Shown: positions 22,794 through 31,785, numbered from the stretch's first letter. The stretch: DNA of 37,055 nt from Nodosilinea sp. LEGE 07298 (GCF_015207265.1 NZ_JADEXE010000033.1:1-37055), one strand, 5' to 3'. The notes: generated by a model from the sequence alone, not told the origin. Made by a program: numbers and translations.

Positions 22794-24191
22794 ATGCGGA
22801 TGCGATCGCGCTATTTGTTCGCCATAGGAGCGTTGCTTCTAGGGCTATTTAGTTTGACAACACAGATAAGTTTTGCCCAGAGCCCAGCCTTTGAAAATGG
22901 TCAAAATTCTCAATCGGCGAGCGTCCTCTTCGAGAATGTAAGAATATTTGATGGCGTCTCTGACACTTTGACGGCACCTTCAAACGTACTGGTGGTTGGC
23001 AACAGAATTCAGGCGATCGATACTCGATCGCTGCCTATGCCAGCGGATATCAGCGTCGCTCGGATCAACGGAGAGGGGCGAGTGCTGATGCCGGGTCTGA
23101 TTGACGCCCACACTCACCTATTTATGGAGACCAGCACCCCAGAGGATCTGATCGCGGCTACCTCCGCGCCAGAGCGCTTGTTTCAAAAGGCTCAGGACAA
23201 TGCTACCGGCATGCTGATGCGGGGATTTACCAGTGCGAGAGATTTGGCGGGGCCGGTATTTGAACTCAAGCAGGCCATCGATCGAGGGGCTGTAGTGGGG
23301 CCGCGCATTTGGCCCTCGGGGGCGATGATCTCCCAAACCAGCGGCCACGGCGACTTTCGGGAGCTGAGTGAGTTGCCCCGCACACCGACCTCAGAGCTGA
23401 GTCTGGCGGAAGTGGCTGGGGTGGGGGCGATCGCCGATGGGGTAGATGAAGTGCTGCGCCGCACCCGTGAGCAGCTGATGCTGGGGGCTAGCCAGATTAA
23501 GTTAGCCGCAGGAGGTGGGGTCGCCTCTGACCACGATCCGCTTGATGTCAGCCAGTACACCGAAGCGGAACTAAAGGCCGCAGTGGAAGCCGCCGAGGAT
23601 TGGAACACCTATGTAGCGGTTCACGCTTACACCCCCCGCTCCATTCAAAAGTCGATTCGGGCTGGGGTGAAGAGCATCGAGCACGGCCAGCTCATGGATG
23701 AAGAGACCGCTCAGATGATCGCTGAAAACGATGTCTGGGTGAGCATGCAACCGTTCCTCGACGATGAGGATGCCAACCCCTACCCAGAGGGTTCTGAGAA
23801 CCGAGCCAACCAGCTAATCGTAGCCGCAGGCACCGATAACGCCTACAATCTGGCAAAAAAGTACAACATCAAAACCGCCTGGGGTACTGACACCCTCTTC
23901 AACCCTGAGGGTGCCACCCGACGCGGGGCTAAGCTGGCCAAAATGGTGCGTTGGTACAGCCCGGCGGAGGTGCTACGCATGGCGACGAGCACCAATGCGT
24001 CGCTGTTGGCATTGTCTGGGCCGCGCAACCCCTATCCCGGCAAACTGGGCGTCGTGGAAGCGGGTGCTTTGGCAGACTTGCTGTTGGTAAACGGCAACCC
24101 ACTAGAAAACATTCAGCTGATTGAGAATCCAGATGCCAACTTTTTGGTGATTATGAAAGACGGAGTAATTTATAAGAACCGTCTTGGCTAA
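22794..24191 (+). CDS. Exported metal-dependent amidohydrolase (imidazolonepropionase-like)
   Basis: A 465-residue enzyme with a signal peptide (residues 1-29, ending SFAQ). Metal ligands of the amidohydrolase superfamily are all present: His106 and His108 in DAHTHLF, the likely carboxylated Lys236 in SQIKLAAGG, His277 in AVHAY, His297 in IEHGQLMD and Asp366 in WGTDTLF. This is the COG1228 subgroup, which includes Xaa-Pro and other dipeptidase-type hydrolases and ochratoxinase-like enzymes. The C-terminal LGVVEAGALADLLLVNGNPL is the usual closing beta-sandwich. Substrate cannot be named; a peptide or N-acyl amino acid is plausible. It acts in the periplasm. Single gene with a hairpin after it. 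Confidence 0.88.
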   Translation: MRMRSRYLFAIGALLLGLFSLTTQISFAQSPAFENGQNSQSASVLFENVRIFDGVSDTLTAPSNVLVVGNRIQAIDTRSLPMPADISVARINGEGRVLMPGLIDAHTHLFMETSTPEDLIAATSAPERLFQKAQDNATGMLMRGFTSARDLAGPVFELKQAIDRGAVVGPRIWPSGAMISQTSGHGDFRELSELPRTPTSELSLAEVAGVGAIADGVDEVLRRTREQLMLGASQIKLAAGGGVASDHDPLDVSQYTEAELKAAVEAAEDWNTYVAVHAYTPRSIQKSIRAGVKSIEHGQLMDEETAQMIAENDVWVSMQPFLDDEDANPYPEGSENRANQLIVAAGTDNAYNLAKKYNIKTAWGTDTLFNPEGATRRGAKLAKMVRWYSPAEVLRMATSTNASLLALSGPRNPYPGKLGVVEAGALADLLLVNGNPLENIQLIENPDANFLVIMKDGVIYKNRLG

Positions 24192-24210
24192 TGGTCGAAT
24201 CTAAACACAA

Positions 24211-24241
24211 CCGGCTGAACCAACTTAGTTGGTTCAGCCGG
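24211..24241 (+). terminator. Hairpin after the amidohydrolase gene
   Basis: CCGGCTGAACCAAC (24211-24224) pairs exactly with GTTGGTTCAGCCGG (24228-24241) over the loop TTA, 20 bases after the stop. There is no T-run, so termination efficiency is uncertain. Confidence 0.6.
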
Positions 24242-24296
24242 GGTAAGCTGCAGCGCAGGTATAGCCATAGTCACGTTGGTTAGGACATCCAGAAAC

Positions 24297-24330
24297 CCTA
24301 TGAACGTTCAAACGTTTGAACGTTCATAGG
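24297..24330. repeat. 34-bp perfect palindrome between convergent genes
   Basis: Arm CCTATGAACGTTCAAAC (24297-24313) is followed at once by its exact complement (24314-24330). AACGTT is nested within each arm. It may act as a terminator for both converging genes or be a protein-binding site. Confidence 0.75.
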
Positions 24331-24373
24331 AGACCTGTCTCAACCAGACTGGCCACAGCTATAAAACAGCCGT

Positions 24374-24781
24374 TTAGTTTTCGCGGATGGTGAGGTTGTA
24401 GCTGGTGGGGGTTTGGCTACTGTTGCCCACAAAGAAGGAATAGGTACCCTGATTGAGCAGCCCCGGTGCGTTGATGCTACCGCCACCGCCAGTGTGGCAT
24501 TCGCTAAAGCCGTTGGTGCCCTCAATCAGCAGGGTGAGGCCGCTGGTACCATTCACTGCGATATCAACGGCGGCAAAGTCTTGGGTAACCTGCAAAACTT
24601 GAACTGCACTATTGCCCAGAACCCCACAGCTAGAGGGTCGGCTGGGGTTGACAGAACCGCTGGCTTGTACGGGCTGGCTGAGGGGAGTTTGGGCAACGGG
24701 TTGTGCGGAGGCTACGCCAGCGCCTAGGGCCAGGGTAAAAGCGGCAGCAGGCAAAACAAAGGACTTGAGCAGAGATGTCAT
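24374..24781 (-). CDS. Small exported protein, PPC-like beta fold
   Basis: A 135-residue protein with a clear signal peptide (1-26, cleavage after GVASA). The mature part has two cysteines (CGVLGN and SECHTGG) that may form a disulfide, and the end GTYSFFVGNSSQTPTSYNLTIREN resembles the closing strands of bacterial pre-peptidase C-terminal (PPC) domains, an inference. Function is unknown. GAGGAGG lies seven bases before the ATG, and TATAAA (24823-24818 on the minus strand) is a good -10. Confidence 0.75.
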   Translation of the reverse strand: MTSLLKSFVLPAAAFTLALGAGVASAQPVAQTPLSQPVQASGSVNPSRPSSCGVLGNSAVQVLQVTQDFAAVDIAVNGTSGLTLLIEGTNGFSECHTGGGGSINAPGLLNQGTYSFFVGNSSQTPTSYNLTIREN

Positions 24782-25056
24782 GGCGTGGCCTCCTCGTTAA
24801 GGAGTATTTTCTATGTATTTATAGTATCTAGAGATACATAGAGCGATAACGGTAAATGTGCCAGATTTCCAGGTGCCCGGGTTTTGTCGACCATAGCGAA
24901 GTAGTGGTGCAACGTTGAGGGCTAAAATCCGCCAGAATGGGCCGCCTTCGCTATCATGAAGGGCAATTATGCTGGAAAACCAGCGCCAGTTTTCCGGGCG
25001 GCGATCGCCCGGTATCGGCAGAGGTTTTTTAGAGTCTGGATTAGTTTGGGTTTTCC
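24782..25056. promoter_or_regulatory. Divergent promoter region with overlapping palindromes
   Basis: Contains TCTATGTAT (24810-24818) and its complement (24834-24842), and inside it the perfect palindrome GTATCTAGAGATAC (24824-24837). The latter sits between a putative -35 and the TATAAA -10 of the minus-strand gene, a repressor-like position. It also matches GTA-N8-TAC, but no -10 lies at NtcA spacing in either direction. Confidence 0.45.
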
Positions 25057-27231
25057 ATGGCGCAGACCTCTCATTCTCAGCCGATCGCAGCTCAGGCCTC
25101 TACTGACCGATTACCGGGTCAGTTGCCCACCGCTCGTAGTTTGGCCTGGCGACGGCTGGTGGCTGGCGGGCTAGAGCTGGGCCTTCTGGTGGGTAGCGTG
25201 ATCTTGCCTTGGGGTTTGGGAGCAGCGGTGCGTCAGCGCCCAGCGGTCGAAACAGTGCCGCTAAACCCTGGGGTAGTGGCGGTGCAGAATGCGATCGCTC
25301 GACCGTTGGGGTTGCCCCGTCAGCGTGAGATTGCAGAGGTGCCGCCACTAACCAATGTGCTGTGGTTTGGTGCCCTGGTGCTGCCGATCGCGGTGGCTGG
25401 CAGCCAGGTCTACGGCCTGGCTAGGCGGGGCAAAACCCTGCCTAAGGCCTGGCTGGGCCTGCAAGTGGTGGCAACCGAGCGCTCAGTGCCGGGTCTGCGA
25501 GCCGCCCTGGTGCGCGAAATGGGTCGTTGGGGCGTGCCTGCTGCGGGGGCCTACGGAATTTGGCTGGCCAGCGGGGCGTTTCCGAGTTTGCCGTGGCTGG
25601 CCGGGCTGGCCCTGGTTGGAGGGGTTGGGGCGGCCCTTTGGGGGCAACGCCCGTCTCATCGGGCCTGGTACGATCGCCTGGCCGGTACTCGGCTGGTGGT
25701 GGTGCAGGGGGGAAGGGTGCCTGTGCGCTATAGCCCTGACTCAGATAATGACAATAGCAACGGTCGCCGCGATTCTAGCGTTTTAGTTATGCCATCGGGG
25801 CCTCTGCTGGGGTTGACGACAGAAGAGTACGGGGGGCTCACGGCGATTGTGCTTTCCCCTGAAGACTCGGCTCAGGTGCTGGGGCCAAAGGGCTGGCGGC
25901 AGCACCTGCCGGTGATTGGTGGGGTCCTGACTGGGGTTGTTGTTTTGGCCGGGGTGGGGGCGCTGTGGCTCGATCGGCGGTTGCCGGCAGCCAATGGCAA
26001 CCAAGATGCGCTGTTTTTAGCCCTGGTGGAAAACCTCAGCCGGAACGCGACCTCGTTCAGCGATCGCCAGGCCGCTGCCCTAGCCCTAGCCAGCACCGAA
26101 GACCCCCGGGCCATACCGCTGCTTGTAGATATGCTGGCCCAAACCGACGACCCTCGCCTGCTCGATACCCTACAGCAGGCTTTGATCACCCTTGGCCCAC
26201 CGGCGATTCCCCCCCTACAGCGATTAAATCTAGCCTTGGCCAACGACCTGCTGGCTCTGCCCTTAGATCAGCAGCTCATCCCGCAGCTCAGGCAGCGTAC
26301 CGTGAAGCGCACCCTAGCCAAAATTTTGGTGCTGCACAACGGCAACCTCAACCAGGTCGACCTCAGCGGCACCAACTTAGGCTATATCATAGAGAGCCCC
26401 GATGCCTTTACCCTGGTGCTAGAGCAGCAGAATTTGGCCGGTGTGGTGTGGCGCAATGCCATCTTGTCGGGGGCACGGCTGCGCAAGGCGACGCTCTTTG
26501 ACCCTGGGGCGGATGGTCGCAGGGATACCTTTGACGATTGGATTACCGATTTTAGTGGCTCAGACCTGACTGAGGTGAGCCTGGTAGCGGCTCAGCTGCG
26601 GCACACTATTTTTCGCAACACCAGCCTACTGCGGGCTAACCTCAGCAATGCGATCGCCCCCTACGCCGATTTTACGGGCGCTAACGCTAGCAGCGCCTGG
26701 TTCATTGCCGCCGACATTCGCCATGGCGTCTTTGACGGGACTAGCTTAGTCGGGGCCGACTTTACCGATGCTGACCTCAGCCAGGCCAGCTTGGTAGCCG
26801 CTCGTCTGCGCCAGGCCACCTTAATTGCAGCGCAGCTGACCGAGGCTGATTTGACTGAGACCGACTTGAGCGAGGCGAACTTCAGCGCAGCCAATTTGAA
26901 CGGGGCTACCCTGAGGCAGGCCAACCTTAGCGATAGCTGGTTGCGAGGGACTGACTTGAGCGGGGCCAATCTGGAGGGGGCCAATCTGGAGGGGGCCAAT
27001 CTGGAGGGGATCGTGCTGAGCGGGGCCAACCTGGCGGGGGCAAATTTTGCTGGAGCGCAGTTTTCGCCGTCTGCACCCGTGCCCGAAGATGGTTTTGTCG
27101 CAACGATTGCTGAACCCGATACTGGCGGCGCTCTGACCGGGGTAGACTTTTCTAAAGCGATTAACCTGCAGGCCAATCAGCTTGAGTACGTGTGCGGACA
27201 GGGGGGCATTCATCCTGCCTGCCGGAACTGA
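25057..27231 (+). CDS. RDD-domain membrane protein with HEAT-like and pentapeptide repeats
   Basis: A 724-residue multi-domain protein. Residues about 25-215 form an RDD domain with several helices (RSLAWRRLVAGGLELGLLVG, GKTLPKAWLGLQVV, HRAWYDRLAGTRLVVV). One more helix follows (VIGGVLTGVVVLAGVGALWL, about 290-308). Then come a short HEAT-like part (about 325-400, ALALASTEDPRAIPLLVDML) and a long pentapeptide-repeat beta-helix (about 430-670; A(D/N)LSxA and similar). The C-terminus has two Cys (YVCGQGGIHPAC). The pentapeptide part probably faces the cytoplasm and binds a partner. Function is unknown. No strong Shine-Dalgarno sequence precedes the ATG at 25057. Confidence 0.85.
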   Translation: MAQTSHSQPIAAQASTDRLPGQLPTARSLAWRRLVAGGLELGLLVGSVILPWGLGAAVRQRPAVETVPLNPGVVAVQNAIARPLGLPRQREIAEVPPLTNVLWFGALVLPIAVAGSQVYGLARRGKTLPKAWLGLQVVATERSVPGLRAALVREMGRWGVPAAGAYGIWLASGAFPSLPWLAGLALVGGVGAALWGQRPSHRAWYDRLAGTRLVVVQGGRVPVRYSPDSDNDNSNGRRDSSVLVMPSGPLLGLTTEEYGGLTAIVLSPEDSAQVLGPKGWRQHLPVIGGVLTGVVVLAGVGALWLDRRLPAANGNQDALFLALVENLSRNATSFSDRQAAALALASTEDPRAIPLLVDMLAQTDDPRLLDTLQQALITLGPPAIPPLQRLNLALANDLLALPLDQQLIPQLRQRTVKRTLAKILVLHNGNLNQVDLSGTNLGYIIESPDAFTLVLEQQNLAGVVWRNAILSGARLRKATLFDPGADGRRDTFDDWITDFSGSDLTEVSLVAAQLRHTIFRNTSLLRANLSNAIAPYADFTGANASSAWFIAADIRHGVFDGTSLVGADFTDADLSQASLVAARLRQATLIAAQLTEADLTETDLSEANFSAANLNGATLRQANLSDSWLRGTDLSGANLEGANLEGANLEGIVLSGANLAGANFAGAQFSPSAPVPEDGFVATIAEPDTGGALTGVDFSKAINLQANQLEYVCGQGGIHPACRN
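26962..27006 (+). repeat. 15-bp tandem repeat inside the pentapeptide region
   Basis: GGGGCCAATCTGGAG occurs three times without change and encodes three successive GANLE pentapeptides. The identity at DNA level suggests recent expansion by slippage. Confidence 0.9.
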
Positions 27232-27325
27232 TGTTTAGGGCTGGCTAGACGCATCGCAAGCGATCGAACCGTAAAATTTGCGCCGATGTTTAGAATCTTA
27301 GGCTTTGTTTTGAGGGGTTGAACCC

Positions 27326-27679
27326 ATGCAGCGCACCCGATTAAGTACGTTGATCGACGATTTGGGTGACCAGCTTAGCCTGTGGCTGGTTAACCCCTGG
27401 CGACGGGTGTCTTTGGTGCTGATTAGCCTGCTGCTGGGCTACTTTTTTGCGGTGTCGCTATCGGCGATCGCGGGTCAGGCGGCGGTCCAAGATACGGCAA
27501 TATCGGCGTTTTTAGTCTTGGGGGCAGAGCTGGTGAGCTGGCTGGTGTACAGTCGCCGCTGGCGCGACCCAGAGTTGCTCAAAAAGGTACCCAAGCCGCT
27601 CTGGCTGGACTGCATTAACAGCTTTAAAGTGGGAGCGATCTATGCCCTATGTCTTGAGGCCTTTAAGTTGGGGAGTTAA
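27326..27679 (+). CDS. Ycf20-like (DUF565) membrane protein
   Basis: A 117-residue protein with the DUF565/Ycf20 pattern: MQRTRLSTLI start, LVNPWRRVSLVLISLLLGYFFA, then AGQAAVQDTAISAFLVLGAELVSWLVY and a charged end. Two or three hydrophobic segments are seen. The family is shared by cyanobacteria and plastids and has been linked to photoprotection in green algae; its molecular role is not settled. GAGGGG lies eight bases before the ATG. The stop overlaps by four bases the stop of the convergent KDPG aldolase gene. Confidence 0.85.
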   Translation: MQRTRLSTLIDDLGDQLSLWLVNPWRRVSLVLISLLLGYFFAVSLSAIAGQAAVQDTAISAFLVLGAELVSWLVYSRRWRDPELLKKVPKPLWLDCINSFKVGAIYALCLEAFKLGS

Positions 27680-28353
27680 TGGGGCACGGCGATCGCCTTC
27701 AGGGAGAGGGCTTTATCTGTAGTCGGTAGCCGCTCCACTAAACCGGTGGCCAGGGCTGTAATAGCGGCCCAGTTGCGATTAGCCACCATATTTTTGGGAA
27801 ATAGCCCGGTAGAGAGGCCAACGGCGATCGCCCCGGCCGCCACCATTTCGCCCGCATTCTCCACGGTGACTCCCCCCGTGGGCACCAGGGGAATGTGGGC
27901 CAGCGGTCCTTGCAGACTACGAATGTAGCTCGCCCCCCCCACGGCGCTAATGGGGAAGACTTTGACGGCGCTCGCCCCAGCCTGCCAGGCGGCCACAATT
28001 TCGTTAGGCGTGAGGGCACCGGGCACGATGGGAATGTGCAGCGCACAAGCCGTCTCGATTAGCCCGGCATCGGTATGGGGGCAAAAGCAAAACTGTGCCC
28101 CCGCCGCCGCCGCCTGCTCCAGGTCAGCGACAGACAGGGCGGTGCCGATGCCAATGGTGCAGTGGGGCAACTGCTGCCTGAGGGTGTTGACCAACTGCTG
28201 CGGCTGGACGCTGTTCCAGGTAATTTCGATTAGACGAATACCGCCAGCAGCGGCAGCATGGGCCAGCTGTAGGCCTAAGCTAATATCGTCAGCGCGAATG
28301 ACGGCGATCGCCCGGTGCTGCCGCAGCAGAGCCAAAAATGAGTCTTTTTCCAT
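27676..28353 (-). CDS. eda: KDPG/KHG aldolase (2-dehydro-3-deoxy-phosphogluconate aldolase)
   Basis: A 225-residue class I aldolase. It splits 2-keto-3-deoxy-6-phosphogluconate to pyruvate and glyceraldehyde 3-phosphate (Entner-Doudoroff pathway) and may also act on 4-hydroxy-2-oxoglutarate. The Schiff-base Lys131 is in SAVKVFPIS, and Glu43 in LIEITWNS is the probable acid-base residue; GIGTALS, PGALTPNEI and PTGGV complete the fold. AGGA lies seven bases before the ATG. It follows the polyamine-type ABC operon on the same strand with a 127-base gap, so co-transcription is possible. The typical second motif (SPGLD) is changed to CPHTD, a small oddity. Confidence 0.9.
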   Translation of the reverse strand: MEKDSFLALLRQHRAIAVIRADDISLGLQLAHAAAAGGIRLIEITWNSVQPQQLVNTLRQQLPHCTIGIGTALSVADLEQAAAAGAQFCFCPHTDAGLIETACALHIPIVPGALTPNEIVAAWQAGASAVKVFPISAVGGASYIRSLQGPLAHIPLVPTGGVTVENAGEMVAAGAIAVGLSTGLFPKNMVANRNWAAITALATGLVERLPTTDKALSLKAIAVPH

Positions 28354-28480
28354 AGGCCCATCCTAGTTGGAGCGGCCAGGGAATGAGGCGATCGGAGCAT
28401 GTTTTTTAACCGACCGGCTGGCGTTTGCAACCAAAGATTTGGCCAGAACCGAGGTGGCCAATCCAAACGCTAAACGTTTC

Positions 28481-29296
28481 CTAAGCCTGACCTCGCTGGC
28501 GCTTAACCACAGCGTTGTAGGCAAAGAAGGCAATCAGAATCAGCGAGGCCGAAAATACCGTCGTTAGCGTCCCCAGGGCATAGAGGGCCGGGGAGGTGAC
28601 GTTGGTGGTCATGCCAAAGATTTCCAGCGGCAGCGTATTGTTTTGGCCCGATACCAGCGACGTGCGGGTGAACTCGTCGTAGGAAAGGGTAAACGTCAGC
28701 AGGCCAACCCCCAGCAGGCTGGGCGCAATCAGAGGCAGCACGATCTCCCAAAAGGTCTTGGGGTCGGTAGCGCCCAGGTCACGAGCCGCCTCTTCGTAGG
28801 AGGGGTTAAAGCGGTTAAAAATACCGAGCATGATTAAGAATGCGATCGGCAGGGTCCAGGTCAAGTGTGCTCCTAGCCCTGACGTAAACCAGTTCGTCGG
28901 CCAGCCCATCACCTGAAACACCACCCCAATCCCCAGCGACACCAGAATACTGGGCACGATCAGACTGGCGATCGTCATGTAGAAAATCACCGTCGAACCT
29001 TTGAACCGCTGGCGAAAGCCCATACTGGCCAAGACTGAGGCGGTGATGGTGATCGCCATTACCGCTGCCCCCAGCAGCAGCGATCGCACAAACGGCTCAA
29101 TAAAATTGCCGACCCGCTGCTCTTGAAACACCTGCCCCAGCCAATAAAAGCTAAAGCCCCGCATGGGGAAGGTCAAGCCGCCATCTGGCCCTTGCATAGA
29201 CAGCATAAAAATCGTGATCATCGGGCCGTAGAGAAACAGCACGAAGAGGCAAAAGAAGGCCAGAAGCAGATAGAACGAGAGGGGTCGCTTTTTCAT
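28481..29296 (-). CDS. Polyamine-type ABC transporter permease (PotC-like)
   Basis: A 271-residue permease with six helices, starting MKKRPLSFYLLLAFFCLFVLFLYGP, the usual PotC/YdcV opening. The EAA loop is seen at EEAARDLGATDPKTFWEIVLPLIAPSLL. The sequence TLSYDEFTRTSLVSG matches PotC's conserved DEF. It is the second permease of the operon (ATPase, binding protein, PotB-like, PotC-like). A 186-base gap to the upstream permease holds a family B palindrome and a hairpin. Confidence 0.88.
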   Translation of the reverse strand: MKKRPLSFYLLLAFFCLFVLFLYGPMITIFMLSMQGPDGGLTFPMRGFSFYWLGQVFQEQRVGNFIEPFVRSLLLGAAVMAITITASVLASMGFRQRFKGSTVIFYMTIASLIVPSILVSLGIGVVFQVMGWPTNWFTSGLGAHLTWTLPIAFLIMLGIFNRFNPSYEEAARDLGATDPKTFWEIVLPLIAPSLLGVGLLTFTLSYDEFTRTSLVSGQNNTLPLEIFGMTTNVTSPALYALGTLTTVFSASLILIAFFAYNAVVKRQRGQA

Positions 29297-29315
29297 GGGT
29301 GGTTCTCGGTTGAAT

Positions 29316-29336
29316 GGTGGGCCGTGCCCACCCTAC
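29316..29336. repeat. Dispersed palindrome family B, copy 4
   Basis: GGTGGGCCGTGCCCACCCTAC, 19 bases upstream of the PotC-like start, between two permease genes. Confidence 0.8.
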
Positions 29337-29393
29337 AGTTCGATAGAATTTGGATGCTTTATATATTCAAATGCTTGCGAGAATCCACCCTGA

Positions 29394-29410
29394 CCCCCTT
29401 AATAAGGGGG
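29394..29410. repeat. Short hairpin between the permease genes
   Basis: CCCCCTTA (29394-29401) and TAAGGGGG (29403-29410) pair around one A. Intercistronic; it could stabilise or attenuate the transcript. Confidence 0.55.
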
Positions 29411-29482
29411 GTGCCGAGTGTATCTTTAACAGCAAGAACCTAGGGGAGATCTCTACTCAGTCATCAAAAAACCTACGTTGAC

Positions 29483-30337
29483 CTAAAGCTCTTTGCGAAT
29501 ATCTAAAACCCGCAGAATTGAGATGATGATCAGCATTGTCACCGCCAGCAGCACCATGGCATTGGCCGCCGCTAGCGGATACTGCAAGCTGCCAATCTGG
29601 GTCTGAATTAGCTTGCCAACGGAGGCTGATTGCCCCCCACCCATCAGCCGCACCGTCACAAATTCCCCCATGATCAGCGTGACGATAAAAATAGAACCGA
29701 TCGCAATACCCGGAGCAGATAGGGGCAAGATAACTTCCCTAAAGGTCTGAAAGCCAGACGCTCCTAAATCTTCGGCAGCGGTAACGAGCGATCGCTCGAT
29801 CCGCATCAGGCTGTTAAAAATTGGCGCAATCATAAAAATGATGTAGAGGTGCACCATCCCCAGTACTACCGCAAAGTCTGAGAAGAGCAAAAACTGGAGC
29901 GGCTCCTGGGTCAGACCAATACCCATCAGCCCTTGGTTAACCAAACCTTCGCGACCCAGCAGCGGCACCCAGGAGATCATCCGAATGATGTTCGATGTCC
30001 AAAAGGGGATGGTGCAGACTAGAAACAGCAGAATTTGCCACTCTAGCTTTGGCACGTGGAACGCCAGAAAATAGGCCACCGGGTAGCCAATCAGCAGCGT
30101 GGCCAGCCAGGTCAAGCCCAAGAATTTGAAGGTGTTCAGGTAGGTCTTAAGCGTTACATCGGTCAAAATCCCCTGATAGTTATCGAGGGTAAACGCCGGC
30201 GTCATGGAGTAGCCGTTGAACTCCCAAAAGCTCACTACCCCAATCATCAAAATAGGGAACACCAAAAACATTAGAAACACCAATGTTTGCGGCGTAATTA
30301 GCGCGTAGGGCTTTAGGGCTTTCCAGGTTTCAGACAT
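29483..30337 (-). CDS. Polyamine-type ABC transporter permease (PotB-like)
   Basis: A 284-residue permease with six helices. The first is LITPQTLVFLMFLVFPILMIGVVSFW; the EAA loop reads LVTAAEDLGASGFQTFREVILPLSAPGI. The segment IPFWTSNIIRMISWVPLLGREG is typical of PotB/YdcU. It pairs with the PotC-like permease. No clear Shine-Dalgarno sequence is seen before its ATG; the gene lies 74 bases after the binding-protein stop. Confidence 0.88.
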   Translation of the reverse strand: MSETWKALKPYALITPQTLVFLMFLVFPILMIGVVSFWEFNGYSMTPAFTLDNYQGILTDVTLKTYLNTFKFLGLTWLATLLIGYPVAYFLAFHVPKLEWQILLFLVCTIPFWTSNIIRMISWVPLLGREGLVNQGLMGIGLTQEPLQFLLFSDFAVVLGMVHLYIIFMIAPIFNSLMRIERSLVTAAEDLGASGFQTFREVILPLSAPGIAIGSIFIVTLIMGEFVTVRLMGGGQSASVGKLIQTQIGSLQYPLAAANAMVLLAVTMLIIISILRVLDIRKEL

Positions 30338-30411
30338 GGGGATAATAGATATTTTGATTAGAGTTTTAGGGATGAGATTACTGAAGCAATCTCATCCCCA
30401 AAACTATTTAT

Positions 30412-31719
30412 TTACGAGGCAATAAACTCGTTCCACTTCTGCACCAGGTAGGTGTTTTCTTCCATGGTCGAGTTCCAGCAGACGATGTTGCCAAAGCGCT
30501 CGTCAAAGGATCCGCCATCGCGGACAACACCGGACTTGGCCAAGGTCTTGCCGAAGGGGTCAACGATGTCTTCGGCGGCGGGCTGACCTTCGTACCAGAA
30601 GTCCCACTCGGCGGCAGACATAAACTTGCGGGCGGCTTCGGGAGCGGCGCTGTAGTAGCCCTGGCGACCGAGGAAGGCACCCACCCAGCCGTCGAGCATC
30701 CAGTTGATGTACTCGTAGGCGGCGTCAAGCTGAATGCCCTCCAGGTTTTTAGACAGGCCAATGCCACCGCCCCAGCCCCGGTAGCCTTCCTTGAGAGGGG
30801 CGTAGATGCACTCGGTGCCCTGAGACTGCACAGCGGTGACGGCGGGCGACCACATTGATTGCAGCACCACCTCACCGGAATTCATCAGGTTGACCGACTC
30901 ATCAAAGGTTTTCCAAAAAGCGCGGAACTGGCCGTTGGCCTTTTGCTCTTTGAGAATTTCGATAATTTGGTCGATTTCAGCCTTAGTCATGTTGCCTTTA
31001 TCGGCAAAGGTCATGAGTCCCAGGGCTTCGGCAACCATAGCCGCATCCATAATGCCGATCTGAGGAATGTCGAGGATAGAGGTTTTGCCCCTAAATTCTG
31101 GGTTGAACAGTTCGCCCCAGCTCTCGATTTCGCGACCTACCAGGTCGGGGCGGTAGCCCAGAGTGTCGGCATTGTACTGGAAGGGAATTAGGGTGGCGAA
31201 GTCGGTGGGGGTGGCCGAGAATTCGCTGGAGTCGGGGCCAGTGAGGTACTGCACGCGGAAGGGGGCGGTGCCTTGGGAGTCTTCGACCGGCATGCCCTTA
31301 AACTCGCCGGTTCTAAAAAAGGAGACAATTTGGTCGTAGTTGGTGATGCGCTTGATGTCGATGGGTTGCAGGTTACCAGAGGGCACCACCAGGGGCAGGC
31401 TGAAGTACTCGCCGTCGAAGATGTCGTACTGGCCGGGCTGAGTAATGGCGATTTGGTTGTTTTCTTCGGTGCTGAGAGCCCGCATATCAAACTTAAAGCC
31501 CAGGTCTTCTTGGGCCTTGTCACGAATGTCGTTGATTTGCGAGACGCCAGTACCAATTAGCCGTAGCGTGACATCTTTGCTTTGGTTGGTGTTGACTTCG
31601 GGGCCAGTGGCTGGGTTGTTAGGCGTGCCCTTGGGGGCTGAAGCGCAGCGGGTAGCGGTTAAAAAAGCTCCGGCAGCAAGACCAGTGCGCATAACCTGAC
31701 GACGAGAAAACTTAGCCAT
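30412..31719 (-). CDS. Polyamine-type extracellular binding protein (PotD-like) with Tat-type signal
   Basis: A 435-residue binding protein. The N-terminus KFSRRQVMRTGLAAGAFLTA contains a twin-arginine pattern (SRRQVM), so export as a folded protein through Tat is likely. The mature part has the PotD/SBP_bac family layout: YDIFDGEYFSLPLVV, a LIPFQYNADTLGYRPD stretch, SWGELFNPEFRGK, and VVLQSMWSPAV. Ligand residues cannot be assigned by eye; polyamine, opine or another cationic compound is possible. The ATG at 31719 is preferred to the upstream TTG because it places the twin arginines near the start. Confidence 0.87.
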   Translation of the reverse strand: MAKFSRRQVMRTGLAAGAFLTATRCASAPKGTPNNPATGPEVNTNQSKDVTLRLIGTGVSQINDIRDKAQEDLGFKFDMRALSTEENNQIAITQPGQYDIFDGEYFSLPLVVPSGNLQPIDIKRITNYDQIVSFFRTGEFKGMPVEDSQGTAPFRVQYLTGPDSSEFSATPTDFATLIPFQYNADTLGYRPDLVGREIESWGELFNPEFRGKTSILDIPQIGIMDAAMVAEALGLMTFADKGNMTKAEIDQIIEILKEQKANGQFRAFWKTFDESVNLMNSGEVVLQSMWSPAVTAVQSQGTECIYAPLKEGYRGWGGGIGLSKNLEGIQLDAAYEYINWMLDGWVGAFLGRQGYYSAAPEAARKFMSAAEWDFWYEGQPAAEDIVDPFGKTLAKSGVVRDGGSFDERFGNIVCWNSTMEENTYLVQKWNEFIAS

Positions 31720-31785
31720 AGTGAACAATTCAGTTAAGTAACAACGACGGGGAGTGGGAGCAGAACACTGGATTGGTTGGCTGAC

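Noticed and set aside
24824-24837. GTATCTAGAGATAC as an NtcA box
   Set aside because: It fits GTA-N8-TAC, but no -10 lies 22-24 bases away in either direction; its place between -35 and -10 suits a repressor site better.
26962-27006. Tandem 15-bp repeats as a CRISPR or minisatellite
   Set aside because: They are in frame within a pentapeptide-repeat gene and have no spacers; no CRISPR array is seen anywhere in the window.
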